A stretch of 38,289 nt of DNA, taken from contig JBEDEM010000017.1 in NCBI GenBank assembly GCA_041175665.1, forward strand, positions 1-38,289, read 5' to 3'. This DNA comes from UBA3064 sp016868095. GTDB taxonomy: Bacteria > Pseudomonadota > Gammaproteobacteria > Burkholderiales > Burkholderiaceae_E. Position numbers and translations under genes: made by a program. The notes beneath the pieces were generated by a model. That model worked only from the letters and a program-made list of their open reading frames with translations. It searched no databases and was not told the origin of the DNA. Shown here one piece after another: positions 30,932 through 38,289 of this stretch (within the stretch, counting starts at the first letter, position 1; each line of letters begins with the position of its first letter).

Positions 30932-32302
30932 ATGATAAGCCTGCAAAATGCCAGCACGGTACTGGATTCAATGCTTTTTAAGGATAGCTTCGGCACGCCT
31001 GCCATGCGCGCGGTCTTTTCAGATCAGCGTGCCATGCACTATTGCATCGAGGTCGAAGTTGCGCTTTCAGCAGCGCAAGCCAAGTGCGGGATCATTCCTC
31101 TTGAGGCTGCGCGAACCATTGCAAATTGCTGCAAGTTGGAGCTCATCGATTGGCAGCGGATGAAGTCAGAGACCGAGGTGGTCGGCTATCCGATTCTGCC
31201 TTTGGTGCACCAATTGGTCCCTATGTGTGGCGATGCGGGTCGTTATGTGCACTGGGGGGCAACAACCCAGGACATTATGGATAGCGCCCTGGTTTTGCAA
31301 TTGCGCGAGGCGATTCAAATATTAGAGCGCGATTTGAAAAAGGTACGAATAGCGCTTCAAAAGCTTGCTAGCGAACATCGTGATACCGTGATGGCAGGTC
31401 GTACCCACCTCCAACAAGCCTTGCCGGTGAGCTTCGGTTTGAAGGCAGCCATTTGGCTTGGCATGCTTGACCGACAGCACCAGCGCTTACAAGAGCTCAA
31501 GCCCAGACTATTGGTGGGCCAGTTTGCCGGTGCTGCTGGAACGCTTGCGTCGCTTGGCAGCAAAGGCTTGATGGTGCATGAAGCGCTGATGGAGGAGCTT
31601 TCGCTTGGGGTCCCTACTACGCCATGGCATGTGGCTCGGGATAATTTGGGTGAAGTGGTGAACTGGCTAGGGCTTCTCACCGCTAGTCTTGGGAAGATCG
31701 CTCTGGATGTGATCTTGATGGCATCGACCGAAGTAGCTGAGCTAGCAGAGCCCTTCGTGAAGGGTCGTGGCGCTAGTAGTACGATGCCGCAAAAGCGCAA
31801 TCCCATCAGCAGCGAGTTAATGCTCGCCGCTGCGAAAGCCGTTCGTCAGCATGCGGGTCTGATGCTCGATGCAATGGTTCAGGATTTAGAGCGAGCAACC
31901 GGGCCGTGGCATGCAGAGTGGATTGCTATTCCGCAAAGCTTTATGCTAAGTGCCGGTGCCTTACACCAGGCAGCCTTCATGCTCGAGGGTCTTGAGGTTG
32001 ACAGCAAACGTATGCTTCAAAATCTAGATCTTACAAAGGGCTTAATTGTCGCAGAGGCAGTGATGATGGGTTTGGCACCTTATCTCGGACGCCAGCAAGC
32101 GCATGATCTTGTTTATGAGGCTTGTCGAGCCTGCCACCAGCAAGGCGGCATGCTCTTTGATCACTTATATGCGCAAGCAAGTATCCGAGAGCTTTTGAGC
32201 GAGTCCCAGTGCCGTGCTCTGACCGATCCAACCCAATACCTCGGCAGCACAGGCGACATGGTTGATCGAGCACTTGCTGCATCGCGAGCGCTCGATGACT
32301 AG
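30932..32302 (+). CDS. Fumarase/aspartase-superfamily lyase, 3-carboxymuconate cycloisomerase-like
   Basis: A 456-residue all-alpha lyase. The superfamily signature GRGASSTMPQKRNP lies near residue 280, and the other two conserved regions are visible as VHWGATTQDIMDSALVLQLR (near 100) and GRTHLQQALPVSFG (near 150). The layout fits adenylosuccinate-lyase/PcaB relatives rather than true fumarases, and 3-carboxy-cis,cis-muconate cycloisomerase activity on an aromatic ring-cleavage product is the leading guess. ATG 30932 is used, with AAGG and GGAG upstream; the frame opens at a TTG at 30905. It is divergent from the broken phosphodiesterase gene by 32 bp and convergent with the flavin reductase gene. 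Confidence 0.88.
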   Translation: MISLQNASTVLDSMLFKDSFGTPAMRAVFSDQRAMHYCIEVEVALSAAQAKCGIIPLEAARTIANCCKLELIDWQRMKSETEVVGYPILPLVHQLVPMCGDAGRYVHWGATTQDIMDSALVLQLREAIQILERDLKKVRIALQKLASEHRDTVMAGRTHLQQALPVSFGLKAAIWLGMLDRQHQRLQELKPRLLVGQFAGAAGTLASLGSKGLMVHEALMEELSLGVPTTPWHVARDNLGEVVNWLGLLTASLGKIALDVILMASTEVAELAEPFVKGRGASSTMPQKRNPISSELMLAAAKAVRQHAGLMLDAMVQDLERATGPWHAEWIAIPQSFMLSAGALHQAAFMLEGLEVDSKRMLQNLDLTKGLIVAEAVMMGLAPYLGRQQAHDLVYEACRACHQQGGMLFDHLYAQASIRELLSESQCRALTDPTQYLGSTGDMVDRALAASRALDD

Positions 32303-32331
32303 CTTAATGTCGCCATCAAGGCTTGGATCGG

Positions 32332-33000
32332 TTATCGGTAGACCCCGTCCCAAGCCTTATCTTCAACGCTTGCCGATTTGCCATCAGGGCTAACCGTCGG
32401 GCGATTCAATTCAAACATATTCTCGGCACCGACGACCGCGTAATCCATATAGCCAAGTCTTGCTATGGGCCGCATGGCGGCTACGTCAACCCGTCCATCA
32501 CGAAGATAGTGATCATCGATATAAACCCCGATGACTTCTCCAAAAACAACGGTCCATAAGGACTCGCTCTTGCCCTCAGGAGGTGGGAGTTCGAGGGTTT
32601 TCCATAGTCTGCACTCAAGCGCGACAGGACTTTGTGCAACCCGGGGTGCTTTGACGAAACGGGATGCCGCAGGGCTCAAGCCTGCAAGCTTAAACTCATC
32701 GATCTCAGGGCCAACGGCTGCCGAACTCATATTCATCGCCGATCGCAATGCGTCGGTTGCAATCGAGCAAGTAAACTCGCCCGATGCTTCGATGTTTTTA
32801 AGGCTGTCTTTGCGTCCACCCGATGAAAATACAACCATCGGCGGTTTATCACTCACCGCATTAAAAAAACTATAAGGCGCAAGATTCAAAACGCCATCCG
32901 GAGAAAGACTTGATATCCAACCGATGGGCCTTGGGACGACGACCGCCTTAAAGGGGTCGTGTGCCATGCCATGTTGGTTATTTTTAGTGTCGTAGTACAT
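32332..33000 (-). CDS. Flavin reductase-like (FMN-binding split barrel) protein
   Basis: A 222-residue protein of the flavin-reductase-like family (DIM6/NTAB type). The N-terminal PFKAVVVPRPIGWISSLSPDG segment is the family's FMN-binding strand-turn, followed by NLAPYSFFNAVSDKPPMVVFSS and EFTCSIAT. Members either supply reduced FMN to two-component monooxygenases or act on flavin-bound substrates. Its start is three bases after the NTF2-like gene stop, with AAGG upstream, so it is translationally coupled and is the last gene of the gentisate-type minus-strand operon. No flavin-dependent oxygenase component of the two-component kind is present in the window, so its partner is not obvious. Confidence 0.88.
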   Translation of the reverse strand: MYYDTKNNQHGMAHDPFKAVVVPRPIGWISSLSPDGVLNLAPYSFFNAVSDKPPMVVFSSGGRKDSLKNIEASGEFTCSIATDALRSAMNMSSAAVGPEIDEFKLAGLSPAASRFVKAPRVAQSPVALECRLWKTLELPPPEGKSESLWTVVFGEVIGVYIDDHYLRDGRVDVAAMRPIARLGYMDYAVVGAENMFELNRPTVSPDGKSASVEDKAWDGVYR

Positions 33001-33003
33001 GTT

Positions 33004-33495
33004 CTAGCCTTGTTGGCGCTTCAAGAGGTGATGTTTAGTGTCAGCTTGCAAGCGCAAGTCACCTGCATAACGTTCTAATAAACGCGATATTTTCTCGGCA
33101 GGCATTTGCAGCTGGGCAAAGGCCATGCCTCGGTCAAAAACCTCGGCATAGTCCTGAATCAAATCGTCGCGCAAGTGAAAGCGCGCCATGCCGTTAAAAC
33201 AAATGATCTGATCTTTGACCGGATCGAGTTTAGATCGATAACTAAACTGATAACTCGCATAAGCGAGGTCACCTGCACAAAGCGGATGCAAAAAATCCCA
33301 GTGAAATTCGCGGCCACCTTCATGAAAGCGCTCAATCATTGAGGCAATCTCGTCGCGACCGCGATGAACACCGAAAAATCCATCGTCATAACTTCCCTCA
33401 GGATGGAATAAAGCGGCAAAGCCTAAGGGGTCAGGTGTACAGGCTGCCTGAACAAAACGTCCAAGCAGCCTTTCGAACTGCACCATGCTATCCAT
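33004..33495 (-). CDS. NTF2-like (SnoaL-fold) protein
   Basis: A 163-residue protein with the NTF2-like fold pattern: a leading helix pair (FERLLGRFVQAACTPDP), the FAALFHPEGSYDDGFFGVHRG segment followed by a helix (DEIASMIERFHEGG), then strands rich in aromatic residues (FHWDFLHPLCAGDLAYASYQFSY, ICFNGMARFHLRDDLIQDYAEVFDRG). Such proteins bind small hydrophobic ligands and include isomerases, cyclases and dehydratases; here the function is unknown. The ORF starts with TTG codons at 33501; ATG 33495 is preferred and no clear ribosome-binding site is visible. It lies between the orphan TRAP receptor and the flavin reductase in the gentisate-type operon. Confidence 0.8.
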   Translation of the reverse strand: MDSMVQFERLLGRFVQAACTPDPLGFAALFHPEGSYDDGFFGVHRGRDEIASMIERFHEGGREFHWDFLHPLCAGDLAYASYQFSYRSKLDPVKDQIICFNGMARFHLRDDLIQDYAEVFDRGMAFAQLQMPAEKISRLLERYAGDLRLQADTKHHLLKRQQG

Positions 33496-33533
33496 CAACA
33501 ACTTGACCGTTCTAGGTGGTCGAACTGTTAGGA

Positions 33534-34517
33534 CTATTTGGTATAACTCTTGATCAGTTCGCGAGCAGACGAAAGCAGGGCTTTTCCATCTGCGCCGCGC
33601 TTAGACATTTCCTCAGCCCATTCATCATCAAGGCGGTCGGTCGCCTGACGCCATTTTTCTAGCTCAGCTTTTGGAATTTGATTGATGGTGTGGGTTCGCC
33701 CCAGAAAGGCTGAAAATTCACGGCCAGAGTTTTTGTCGATCACCGCTTTTAAATCATTGGGCAGCGAGTCGTACTTGGCTTTATTCATCGGCACGATAAA
33801 CACGGTTGTATAGAGCGCCTCGAAGCTGCGATCGGGCTCGGCAACAAACTTGGTTAACTCATGGACTCGTAAACCCGGTGCGACTTCATAGGGAATCACC
33901 GCACCATCGATAACACCTTTTGAAAGTGCCTCAGGGACTTGCGGAACCGGCATGCCGACTGGTGTTGCACCCAGCATTGCGAGCATTTTGTTGGTGAGGC
34001 GGGTGGGCGCTCTGAGCTTCATGCCTTTGAAGTCAGCCAAAGTTTTGATCGGTTTGCTTTTTGTAAAGATATTGCCTGGTCCGTGCACATGGACTGCGAG
34101 CAGTTTGACTTGTGAGTACTCATCCATCGCATGCTTCTGAACGTAGTCCCAAGCTGCTCGGCTTGTCGACTCGGCATTGGTCATCATGAAGGGAAGCTCA
34201 AAGATTTCCGATTTCGGAAAACGGCCAGCCGAATAGCCAGCCACGGTCCACACCACATCGGCCACACCGTCTTTGGCCTGGTCAAAAAGTTGGGGAGGGG
34301 AGCCACCTAATTGCATGGCCGGAAAGATTTGGCATTGCAAGCGGTTACTTGAATCCTTAGCGATGTTGGCACACCAATCGCCAAGCATTTTGGTGTGCTG
34401 TATCGACTGTGGTCCTAAGAAATGATGAACCTTTAATGTAATCGTTTGCGCAGCAGCCCCAGCCGATGCGGTCATCACGGCAAGGCTAAAGGCAAGTGGG
34501 GTCAGGCGAATCTTCAT
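33534..34517 (-). CDS. Orphan TRAP transporter substrate-binding protein (DctP type)
   Basis: A 327-residue periplasmic receptor with a signal peptide (MKIRLTPLAFSLAVMTASAG, cleavage near AAAQ). The mature protein follows the DctP plan: KVHHFLGPQSIQHTKMLGDW at the start, the conserved IFTKSKPIKTLADFKGMKLR segment with the substrate-binding Arg near residue 160, and VPEALSKGVIDGAV near 195. In DctP receptors this arginine binds the carboxylate of the ligand. No permease genes lie within the operon, so another TRAP permease must be used. GGAG lies upstream of ATG 34517; an extension to 34547 is less likely. Its position beside the gentisate genes suggests an aromatic or hydroxy-acid ligand. Confidence 0.92.
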   Translation of the reverse strand: MKIRLTPLAFSLAVMTASAGAAAQTITLKVHHFLGPQSIQHTKMLGDWCANIAKDSSNRLQCQIFPAMQLGGSPPQLFDQAKDGVADVVWTVAGYSAGRFPKSEIFELPFMMTNAESTSRAAWDYVQKHAMDEYSQVKLLAVHVHGPGNIFTKSKPIKTLADFKGMKLRAPTRLTNKMLAMLGATPVGMPVPQVPEALSKGVIDGAVIPYEVAPGLRVHELTKFVAEPDRSFEALYTTVFIVPMNKAKYDSLPNDLKAVIDKNSGREFSAFLGRTHTINQIPKAELEKWRQATDRLDDEWAEEMSKRGADGKALLSSARELIKSYTK

Positions 34518-34584
34518 TGTTATATCTCCTCGTTGAATGTTTCGCAAAGCCGGATCATGGCATGAGTGCGCTTAGCTCGTCTAA

Positions 34585-35640
34585 TCAAGCGCGGGTTTCG
34601 TGCAGCCCAAGCTTTCGATGCAAAGGGCTCTCGTCGGCTAAAAACAGGTAACAGGCTTCATCGGTATTGGGGTTTGACAAATGGATAGACACATAGCCAG
34701 GCAGGCAGGCTGTATCTGCAAGATCAAGTCTGCCGAGGCTGGTTTCCGACTGCCCGGCAATCGACCAGCCGACATCGCAGCAACCCTCAATCGCATGCAT
34801 AACCATAGCGCTCGATTGGGCAGGAAGATGACAGTGCTGCCCCGGCCCAATTCTTAAGGCGTAAAAGCCGAGCATTTGCAAGGCATCGCTTCCTGTTTCC
34901 GGGTTGATAAAGGTCAGTAAGGCGCTTGCTTCGCCCTGGGATGCCAAGCGATCAAGACTTTGTCTTGTTTTTTCATAAGCGAAGTGCAGCATCGGATACT
35001 GGCTTGCATGGCGTTTTAAATACTTTGTCGGTGCAAGTCCCGCGGCATGATAAGCGCTTGATCGTCTGAGTGGATCCTTATTTGCTACTTGCGTTGGGCC
35101 TGCCTCGTGATAGGAGGTTTCAAGGTAATACACCAAGGGCAAGTCAAGCACATCAAGCCAAACCACGGGAGCTTTGCCCTCATGGCCATGCTCATGCCAT
35201 AGTCCAGTAGGCGTGAGAATCAAATCACCGCGCTTCATCTCGCAGCGTTCGCCCTCAACAGTGGTGTAGGCACCGTCGCCTTCAACCACCATGCGCACCG
35301 CGTTGGGCGTGTGTCGGTGTGCAGGCGCCCACTCGCCAGGTAGCAATAATTGCATCCCGAGATACATTGAGGGACTTGCCTGCATGCGATCGAGGCCATG
35401 TCCGGGGTTGGCAAGCACAAGTACCCGACGTTCTGCTTTTTCTATCGGTGTCAGCCTGCCTGCTTCGAGCAAAAGAGGCCGAATATCGCTGTAGCGCCAT
35501 AGGGTTGCCGCAGTACGAGGGCTTGGTCGATTTGCCGGCATCACCGCCCGAAGGCTTGGCCAAAGCGGCAGTAAATTGTGCGCCCTCAGCGCATCCACAT
35601 AGGCCTGCGGTAGATCATCGAGTCGACCTAAATCAGTCAT
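34585..35640 (-). CDS. Gentisate 1,2-dioxygenase (cupin)
   Basis: A 351-residue bicupin ring-cleaving dioxygenase. The first cupin has the iron-ligand pattern PAHRHTPNAVRMVVEGDGAY (His108/His110) and GDLILTPTGLWHEHGHEG (His149/His151), which match gentisate dioxygenases; the second cupin near residues 265-330 has HCHLPAQSSAMVMHAIEG. The enzyme would open 2,5-dihydroxybenzoate to maleylpyruvate. Its ATG overlaps the stop of the upstream monooxygenase gene by four bases, so the two are translated together: the monooxygenase would make gentisate and this enzyme cleave it. Maleylpyruvate isomerase and fumarylpyruvate hydrolase genes are not seen in this window. Confidence 0.9.
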   Translation of the reverse strand: MTDLGRLDDLPQAYVDALRAHNLLPLWPSLRAVMPANRPSPRTAATLWRYSDIRPLLLEAGRLTPIEKAERRVLVLANPGHGLDRMQASPSMYLGMQLLLPGEWAPAHRHTPNAVRMVVEGDGAYTTVEGERCEMKRGDLILTPTGLWHEHGHEGKAPVVWLDVLDLPLVYYLETSYHEAGPTQVANKDPLRRSSAYHAAGLAPTKYLKRHASQYPMLHFAYEKTRQSLDRLASQGEASALLTFINPETGSDALQMLGFYALRIGPGQHCHLPAQSSAMVMHAIEGCCDVGWSIAGQSETSLGRLDLADTACLPGYVSIHLSNPNTDEACYLFLADESPLHRKLGLHETRA

Positions 35641-36860
35641 GAAGCATGTCCCTCAGTGGCAACCAGATCGCCGCGCCAGCCATAAAGCCACTGAAGCGCG
35701 TCATAAAAGGCTTCGTTAGAGCGCCCTCGCCATAAGTCATTGCGAACCAGTCGCTCAACACCTTCTGCATGGTAAATCCGACCCATTTCACGTGCGGACA
35801 AAACAATGCGCGCCGTTCGGGCAATACGTGCCTTTTGATAATGCTCAAAGGCAGACCTGAGATTATCCGGGGCGCGCTCAACGCACTGGCCCAGGGTGAC
35901 CGCATCTTCAAGCGCCATGCAAGCGCCTTGGGCCATGTATTGGGTGGTTGGGTGAGCCGCATCGCCAAGCAGGGTCACAAGGCCAAAACTCCACCGTTCG
36001 ATCGGGTCACGATCTGCGGTAGCCCAGCGTTTCCAGGACTTGGGAAGATCGATCAACTGCCTTGCTTGCGGGATGACATGCTGAAAATACGACTGAACTT
36101 CGTCGGCACTTCCATCACGCACGCCCCATTGCTCATCGTGTCGGCTGTGAAAGGTCACTACGACGTTGTACTGCTCCCCGCCGCGAAGCGGGTAATGAAC
36201 AAGATGGCACTTAGGCCCAACCCAAATCGCAGCCGCATTCCAGCGTAAATCGGCCGGAAACGCCTCCCAATCAACGACGGCCCGATAAACGACATGGCCT
36301 GTCACTCGTGCTTGATCGCCCACATACTGCTCGCGAACCATCGACTTGATGCCGTCTGCACCAATGAGCGCAGCCCCGATGTACTTATTGCCCAGTTGGT
36401 CTAAGACACAAACCTGATCCTCGTCCTGGTTAATCGAGCACACCCTGACCGAGGTATGAAAGCTGATGCTTGGGACCTTTAAGGCTGCTTCAAGCAGGCT
36501 ATTGTGTGCATCGACACGGTGAATCACCGCATAGGGATTGCCAAATCGAGCTAAAAAAGCTTCGCCGGTTGAGATTTTTGCAACTTGGTAGCCATCGATT
36601 GCGTCGTGCATCACCAGATGATCGGTATATACCGCTCTTTGCCTTGCCATGGGTCCGACCCCAAGTAAGTCAAAAGCGTGGAAGGCATTAGGACCAAGTT
36701 GCATACCCGCACCGATCTCACCGATTTCGGCCGCTTGCTCGAGTACCTTGACCTTCCTGCCCGCTTTGGCAAGCGCAAGCGCTGCTGCGAGTCCACCAAT
36801 ACCGCCACCAGCAATCAGGATAGCCTGGTCTCGTTGACTTTTAGAAGAGGCACAATGCAT
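35637..36860 (-). CDS. FAD-dependent 3-hydroxybenzoate 6-hydroxylase-like monooxygenase
   Basis: A 407-residue class A flavin monooxygenase. The FAD Rossmann fingerprint is ILIAGGGIGGLAAALALA (residues 14-31), the DG motif is GADGIKSMVREQ (near 165), and the second FAD fingerprint GD is in VTLLGDAAHPTTQYMAQGA (near 290). The CHLVHYPLRGGEQYNVVVTF segment is typical of the salicylate / 3-hydroxybenzoate hydroxylase subgroup. With gentisate dioxygenase coupled directly downstream, 3-hydroxybenzoate to gentisate conversion is the most likely reaction; salicylate 5- or 1-hydroxylation is less likely. ATG 36860 is preferred; a GTG at 36872 would add four residues. The divergent small-protein ORF starts 48 bases away. 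Confidence 0.9.
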   Translation of the reverse strand: MHCASSKSQRDQAILIAGGGIGGLAAALALAKAGRKVKVLEQAAEIGEIGAGMQLGPNAFHAFDLLGVGPMARQRAVYTDHLVMHDAIDGYQVAKISTGEAFLARFGNPYAVIHRVDAHNSLLEAALKVPSISFHTSVRVCSINQDEDQVCVLDQLGNKYIGAALIGADGIKSMVREQYVGDQARVTGHVVYRAVVDWEAFPADLRWNAAAIWVGPKCHLVHYPLRGGEQYNVVVTFHSRHDEQWGVRDGSADEVQSYFQHVIPQARQLIDLPKSWKRWATADRDPIERWSFGLVTLLGDAAHPTTQYMAQGACMALEDAVTLGQCVERAPDNLRSAFEHYQKARIARTARIVLSAREMGRIYHAEGVERLVRNDLWRGRSNEAFYDALQWLYGWRGDLVATEGHAS

Positions 36861-36908
36861 GCTCAGCGCCACATCGTGCTAAATGCTTCAAGCTTAGGGG
36901 TTTGTTGA

Positions 36909-37031
36909 ATGATTGCAGCCATTGTCATGATCATCATCCTTGTCGGGGCCGTCGCCGCTTGGCTTGGGTTTCGCGCGGGTTACCGCCGAGGCTGGACCGA
37001 GCGCGATCAGCAACACAAGATCGAAAACTAA
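36909..37031 (+). CDS. Small 40-residue single-helix membrane protein (hypothetical)
   Basis: A short frame of 41 codons from ATG 36909 to TAA 37029-37031. It encodes a hydrophobic helix (IAAIVMIIILVGAVAAWLGF) followed by a basic, hydrophilic tail (RAGYRRGWTERDQQHKIEN), giving a plausible N-terminal-anchor, positive-inside topology. AGGGG lies eight bases upstream of the ATG, a suitable ribosome-binding site. It overlaps, in another frame, the unneeded upstream extension of the dehalogenase gene, which starts 23 bases later, so the two may be co-transcribed. No family is recognised. Small size limits confidence. Confidence 0.55.
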   Translation: MIAAIVMIIILVGAVAAWLGFRAGYRRGWTERDQQHKIEN

Positions 37032-37054
37032 GCATAACAAGCGCGAGCGCAAGC

Positions 37055-37936
37055 ATGGGTCCGGCCGTAGAAGATTTTGTTTTCCAAACGAGCGATCCAG
37101 CCGTTGAGATCCGCGCAAGAATTGGAGGACACGGTCCTCCTTTGCTCTTATTGCATGGTAATCCACTATCGCAGCGCAGTTGGGATCGGATGCTGCCAAG
37201 GCTGCTTGAACGTTTTAGCGTGGTTACCAGCGATCTCAGAGGCTACGGCGAGAGCTCCAAGCCGCCCGGCGAGGCTGATCATCGAAACTACAGCTTTAGA
37301 CAGATGGGCACTGACCAATTTGAGCTTATGAGCCACTTGGGTTTTGAGCGATTTTTCCTGGCAGGGCATGACCGGGGCGCAAGGGTGGCTTATCGCATGG
37401 CGATGGACCAGGCCCAAAGGATTGGTCGTGTTGCCTTTCTTGACATCCTGCCTACCCATTATGTGTTTAACCACATTACGGCGGATATGGCGATCGATCT
37501 CTATCATTGGTGGTTTATGGCGCAGCCTAAACCATTTCCCGAAACCTTATTAAGTCCGCATCCGGCCTACTACATCCGCGATAAGCTCATGAAGCAAGGG
37601 CCAGGGAAGGGCGGTTTTACAGAGGAAGAAATAGAGCGGTATATTTCCTACTGTACTCCAGAGCATATTCACGCAGTTTGCGAAGACTATCGCGCTGCAG
37701 CAACAATCGACCTGGCAATGGACCGTGCCGATTTCGAAACGGGGCGAAAGATCAGCATGCCTGCCATGGTTTTGTGGGGAGCATTGAGCCACACAGCCTT
37801 GCGGCACCAACCTGAAAAGGTCTGGCCCTTATATTGTTCTGATATTAAAAAAATGGAAGCCTTGCCTTGTGGCCATTACCCCGCCGAACAGGCCACCGAA
37901 GAAACCCTGAATGCCTTTGAGTCGTTTTTTGGGTGA
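37055..37936 (+). CDS. Haloacetate (fluoroacetate-type) dehalogenase, alpha/beta hydrolase
   Basis: A 293-residue alpha/beta hydrolase with a striking match to fluoroacetate dehalogenases. Nucleophile Asp106 lies in FLAGHDRGARVAYRM, with the carboxylate-binding Arg107 and Arg110; the acid Asp130 is in VAFLDILPTH; the catalytic His274 is in LPCGHYPAEQ. The cap domain has YHWWFMAQPKPFPE with His151 and Trp152, and CEDYRAAATID with Tyr212, the residues that bind the leaving halide in characterised enzymes. It therefore probably hydrolyses haloacetates, possibly including the C-F bond. The start ATG 37055 fits the family; the frame is open further upstream. It is not next to a haloacid transporter. 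Confidence 0.9.
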   Translation: MGPAVEDFVFQTSDPAVEIRARIGGHGPPLLLLHGNPLSQRSWDRMLPRLLERFSVVTSDLRGYGESSKPPGEADHRNYSFRQMGTDQFELMSHLGFERFFLAGHDRGARVAYRMAMDQAQRIGRVAFLDILPTHYVFNHITADMAIDLYHWWFMAQPKPFPETLLSPHPAYYIRDKLMKQGPGKGGFTEEEIERYISYCTPEHIHAVCEDYRAAATIDLAMDRADFETGRKISMPAMVLWGALSHTALRHQPEKVWPLYCSDIKKMEALPCGHYPAEQATEETLNAFESFFG

Positions 37937-38044
37937 GGTGGCAGGAGCCAATTGTTGCATCCTCAGTAGAGCCTGGGCATTGAAGCTAGTATCGGCGGCA
38001 GGCAGCTTTGCCGGCTTTTGCTTACGGCAGAACCATCGTGGAGA

Positions 38045-38123
<79 letters not shown>

Positions 38124-38179
38124 TCCAATGCGGATTATTTCATAAGCGCTGCATTAAGTGTTTTAAGAGGGCCGTCGAC

Positions 38180-38289
38180 TCAATTATCCTGGCCACCACC
38201 ACCCAGTTCAAAGCCTGGCTCTTTCATCTGCCAGAGCAAGAAGCTAAAGAGGTCGCTACTGCGCATGATCGTCTGGGTCAAGCTGCTAC
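38180..38289 (-). CDS. C-terminal fragment of an unrecognised protein (runs off window)
   Basis: A minus-strand frame enters from the right edge and ends at a TGA (38180-38182). The 35 visible residues include TQTIMRSSDLFSFLLWQM, an amphipathic/hydrophobic stretch, and a tail ending GGGGQDN. The composition is protein-like and no stop interrupts it, but 35 residues are too few to name a family. It reads toward the tRNA, 56 bp away. Confidence 0.4.
   Translation of the reverse strand, partial: SSLTQTIMRSSDLFSFLLWQMKEPGFELGGGGQDN

Noticed and set aside
37937..38044. A possible gene or terminator between the dehalogenase and the tRNA
   Set aside because: No supported frame, and the GC-rich segments form no convincing hairpin with a T run.

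Overview
The window looks like a compact chromosomal segment of a free-living betaproteobacterium, probably Burkholderiales. This is inferred from gene content: TAXI- and DctP-type TRAP components, a gentisate-route aromatic cluster, cytochrome c'/b561, DUF423, DUF2237, and acyl-CoA ligase/SDR/enoyl-CoA hydratase sets. Base composition is roughly balanced. Genes are packed on both strands and no gap between genes exceeds about 205 bp. I see no transposase, integrase, phage gene, CRISPR array or rRNA, and no recognisable DNA-binding regulator.

Layout. 1-3797 (+): the end of a TAXI solute receptor, its fused TRAP permease and a type II asparaginase, read as one transport/hydrolysis operon. 3852-6305: a Sel1-repeat lipo/periplasmic-type protein, a divergent PLP enzyme of the D-cysteine desulfhydrase/cysteate lyase type, and a MOSC protein with a hexapeptide-repeat N-terminus. 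6441-14215 (+): type II NADH dehydrogenase, Tat-exported PQQ sugar dehydrogenase, PhzF-like isomerase, DUF423 membrane protein, MFS exporter, phytanoyl-CoA-dioxygenase-like protein and an ABC exporter. 14212-18085: a GST (-) and a (+) operon of an SDR without the usual catalytic residues, an acyl-CoA synthetase and a lipoprotein. 18122-20876 (-): cytochrome c', a canonical SDR, an unknown 201-residue protein and an HTTM-type membrane protein; cytochrome b561 is divergent. 21583-25366: RraA-like aldolase, DUF2237, GMC oxidoreductase and an EEP phosphohydrolase. 25414-29886 (+): a BtuF-like protein without signal peptide, acyl-CoA ligase, enoyl-CoA hydratase and MFS transporter. 29883-30899 (-): a glycerophosphodiester phosphodiesterase gene broken by two frame disruptions. 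30932-36860: a carboxymuconate-cycloisomerase-like lyase (+) and a (-) operon of 3-hydroxybenzoate-6-hydroxylase-like monooxygenase, gentisate dioxygenase, orphan TRAP receptor, NTF2-like protein and flavin reductase. 36909-38289: an unlisted 40-codon membrane peptide, a fluoroacetate-dehalogenase-type hydrolase, a CAU tRNA and the C-terminus of an unrecognised gene.

The main metabolic theme is scavenging and degradation of small organic acids and aromatics: TRAP uptake, gentisate ring cleavage, CoA-ligase/hydratase activation, dehalogenation, and PQQ- and FAD-linked oxidation. No single striking new system is evident. The most notable signals are the SDR with Asn/Thr/Arg in place of Ser/Tyr/Lys, the dehalogenase with a complete set of C-F-cleaving residues, the freshly broken phosphodiesterase gene, the orphan TRAP receptor and NTF2-like protein in the gentisate operon, the HTTM/201-residue pair, and a recurring pattern of short local tandem duplications (17-26 bp) at gene edges.
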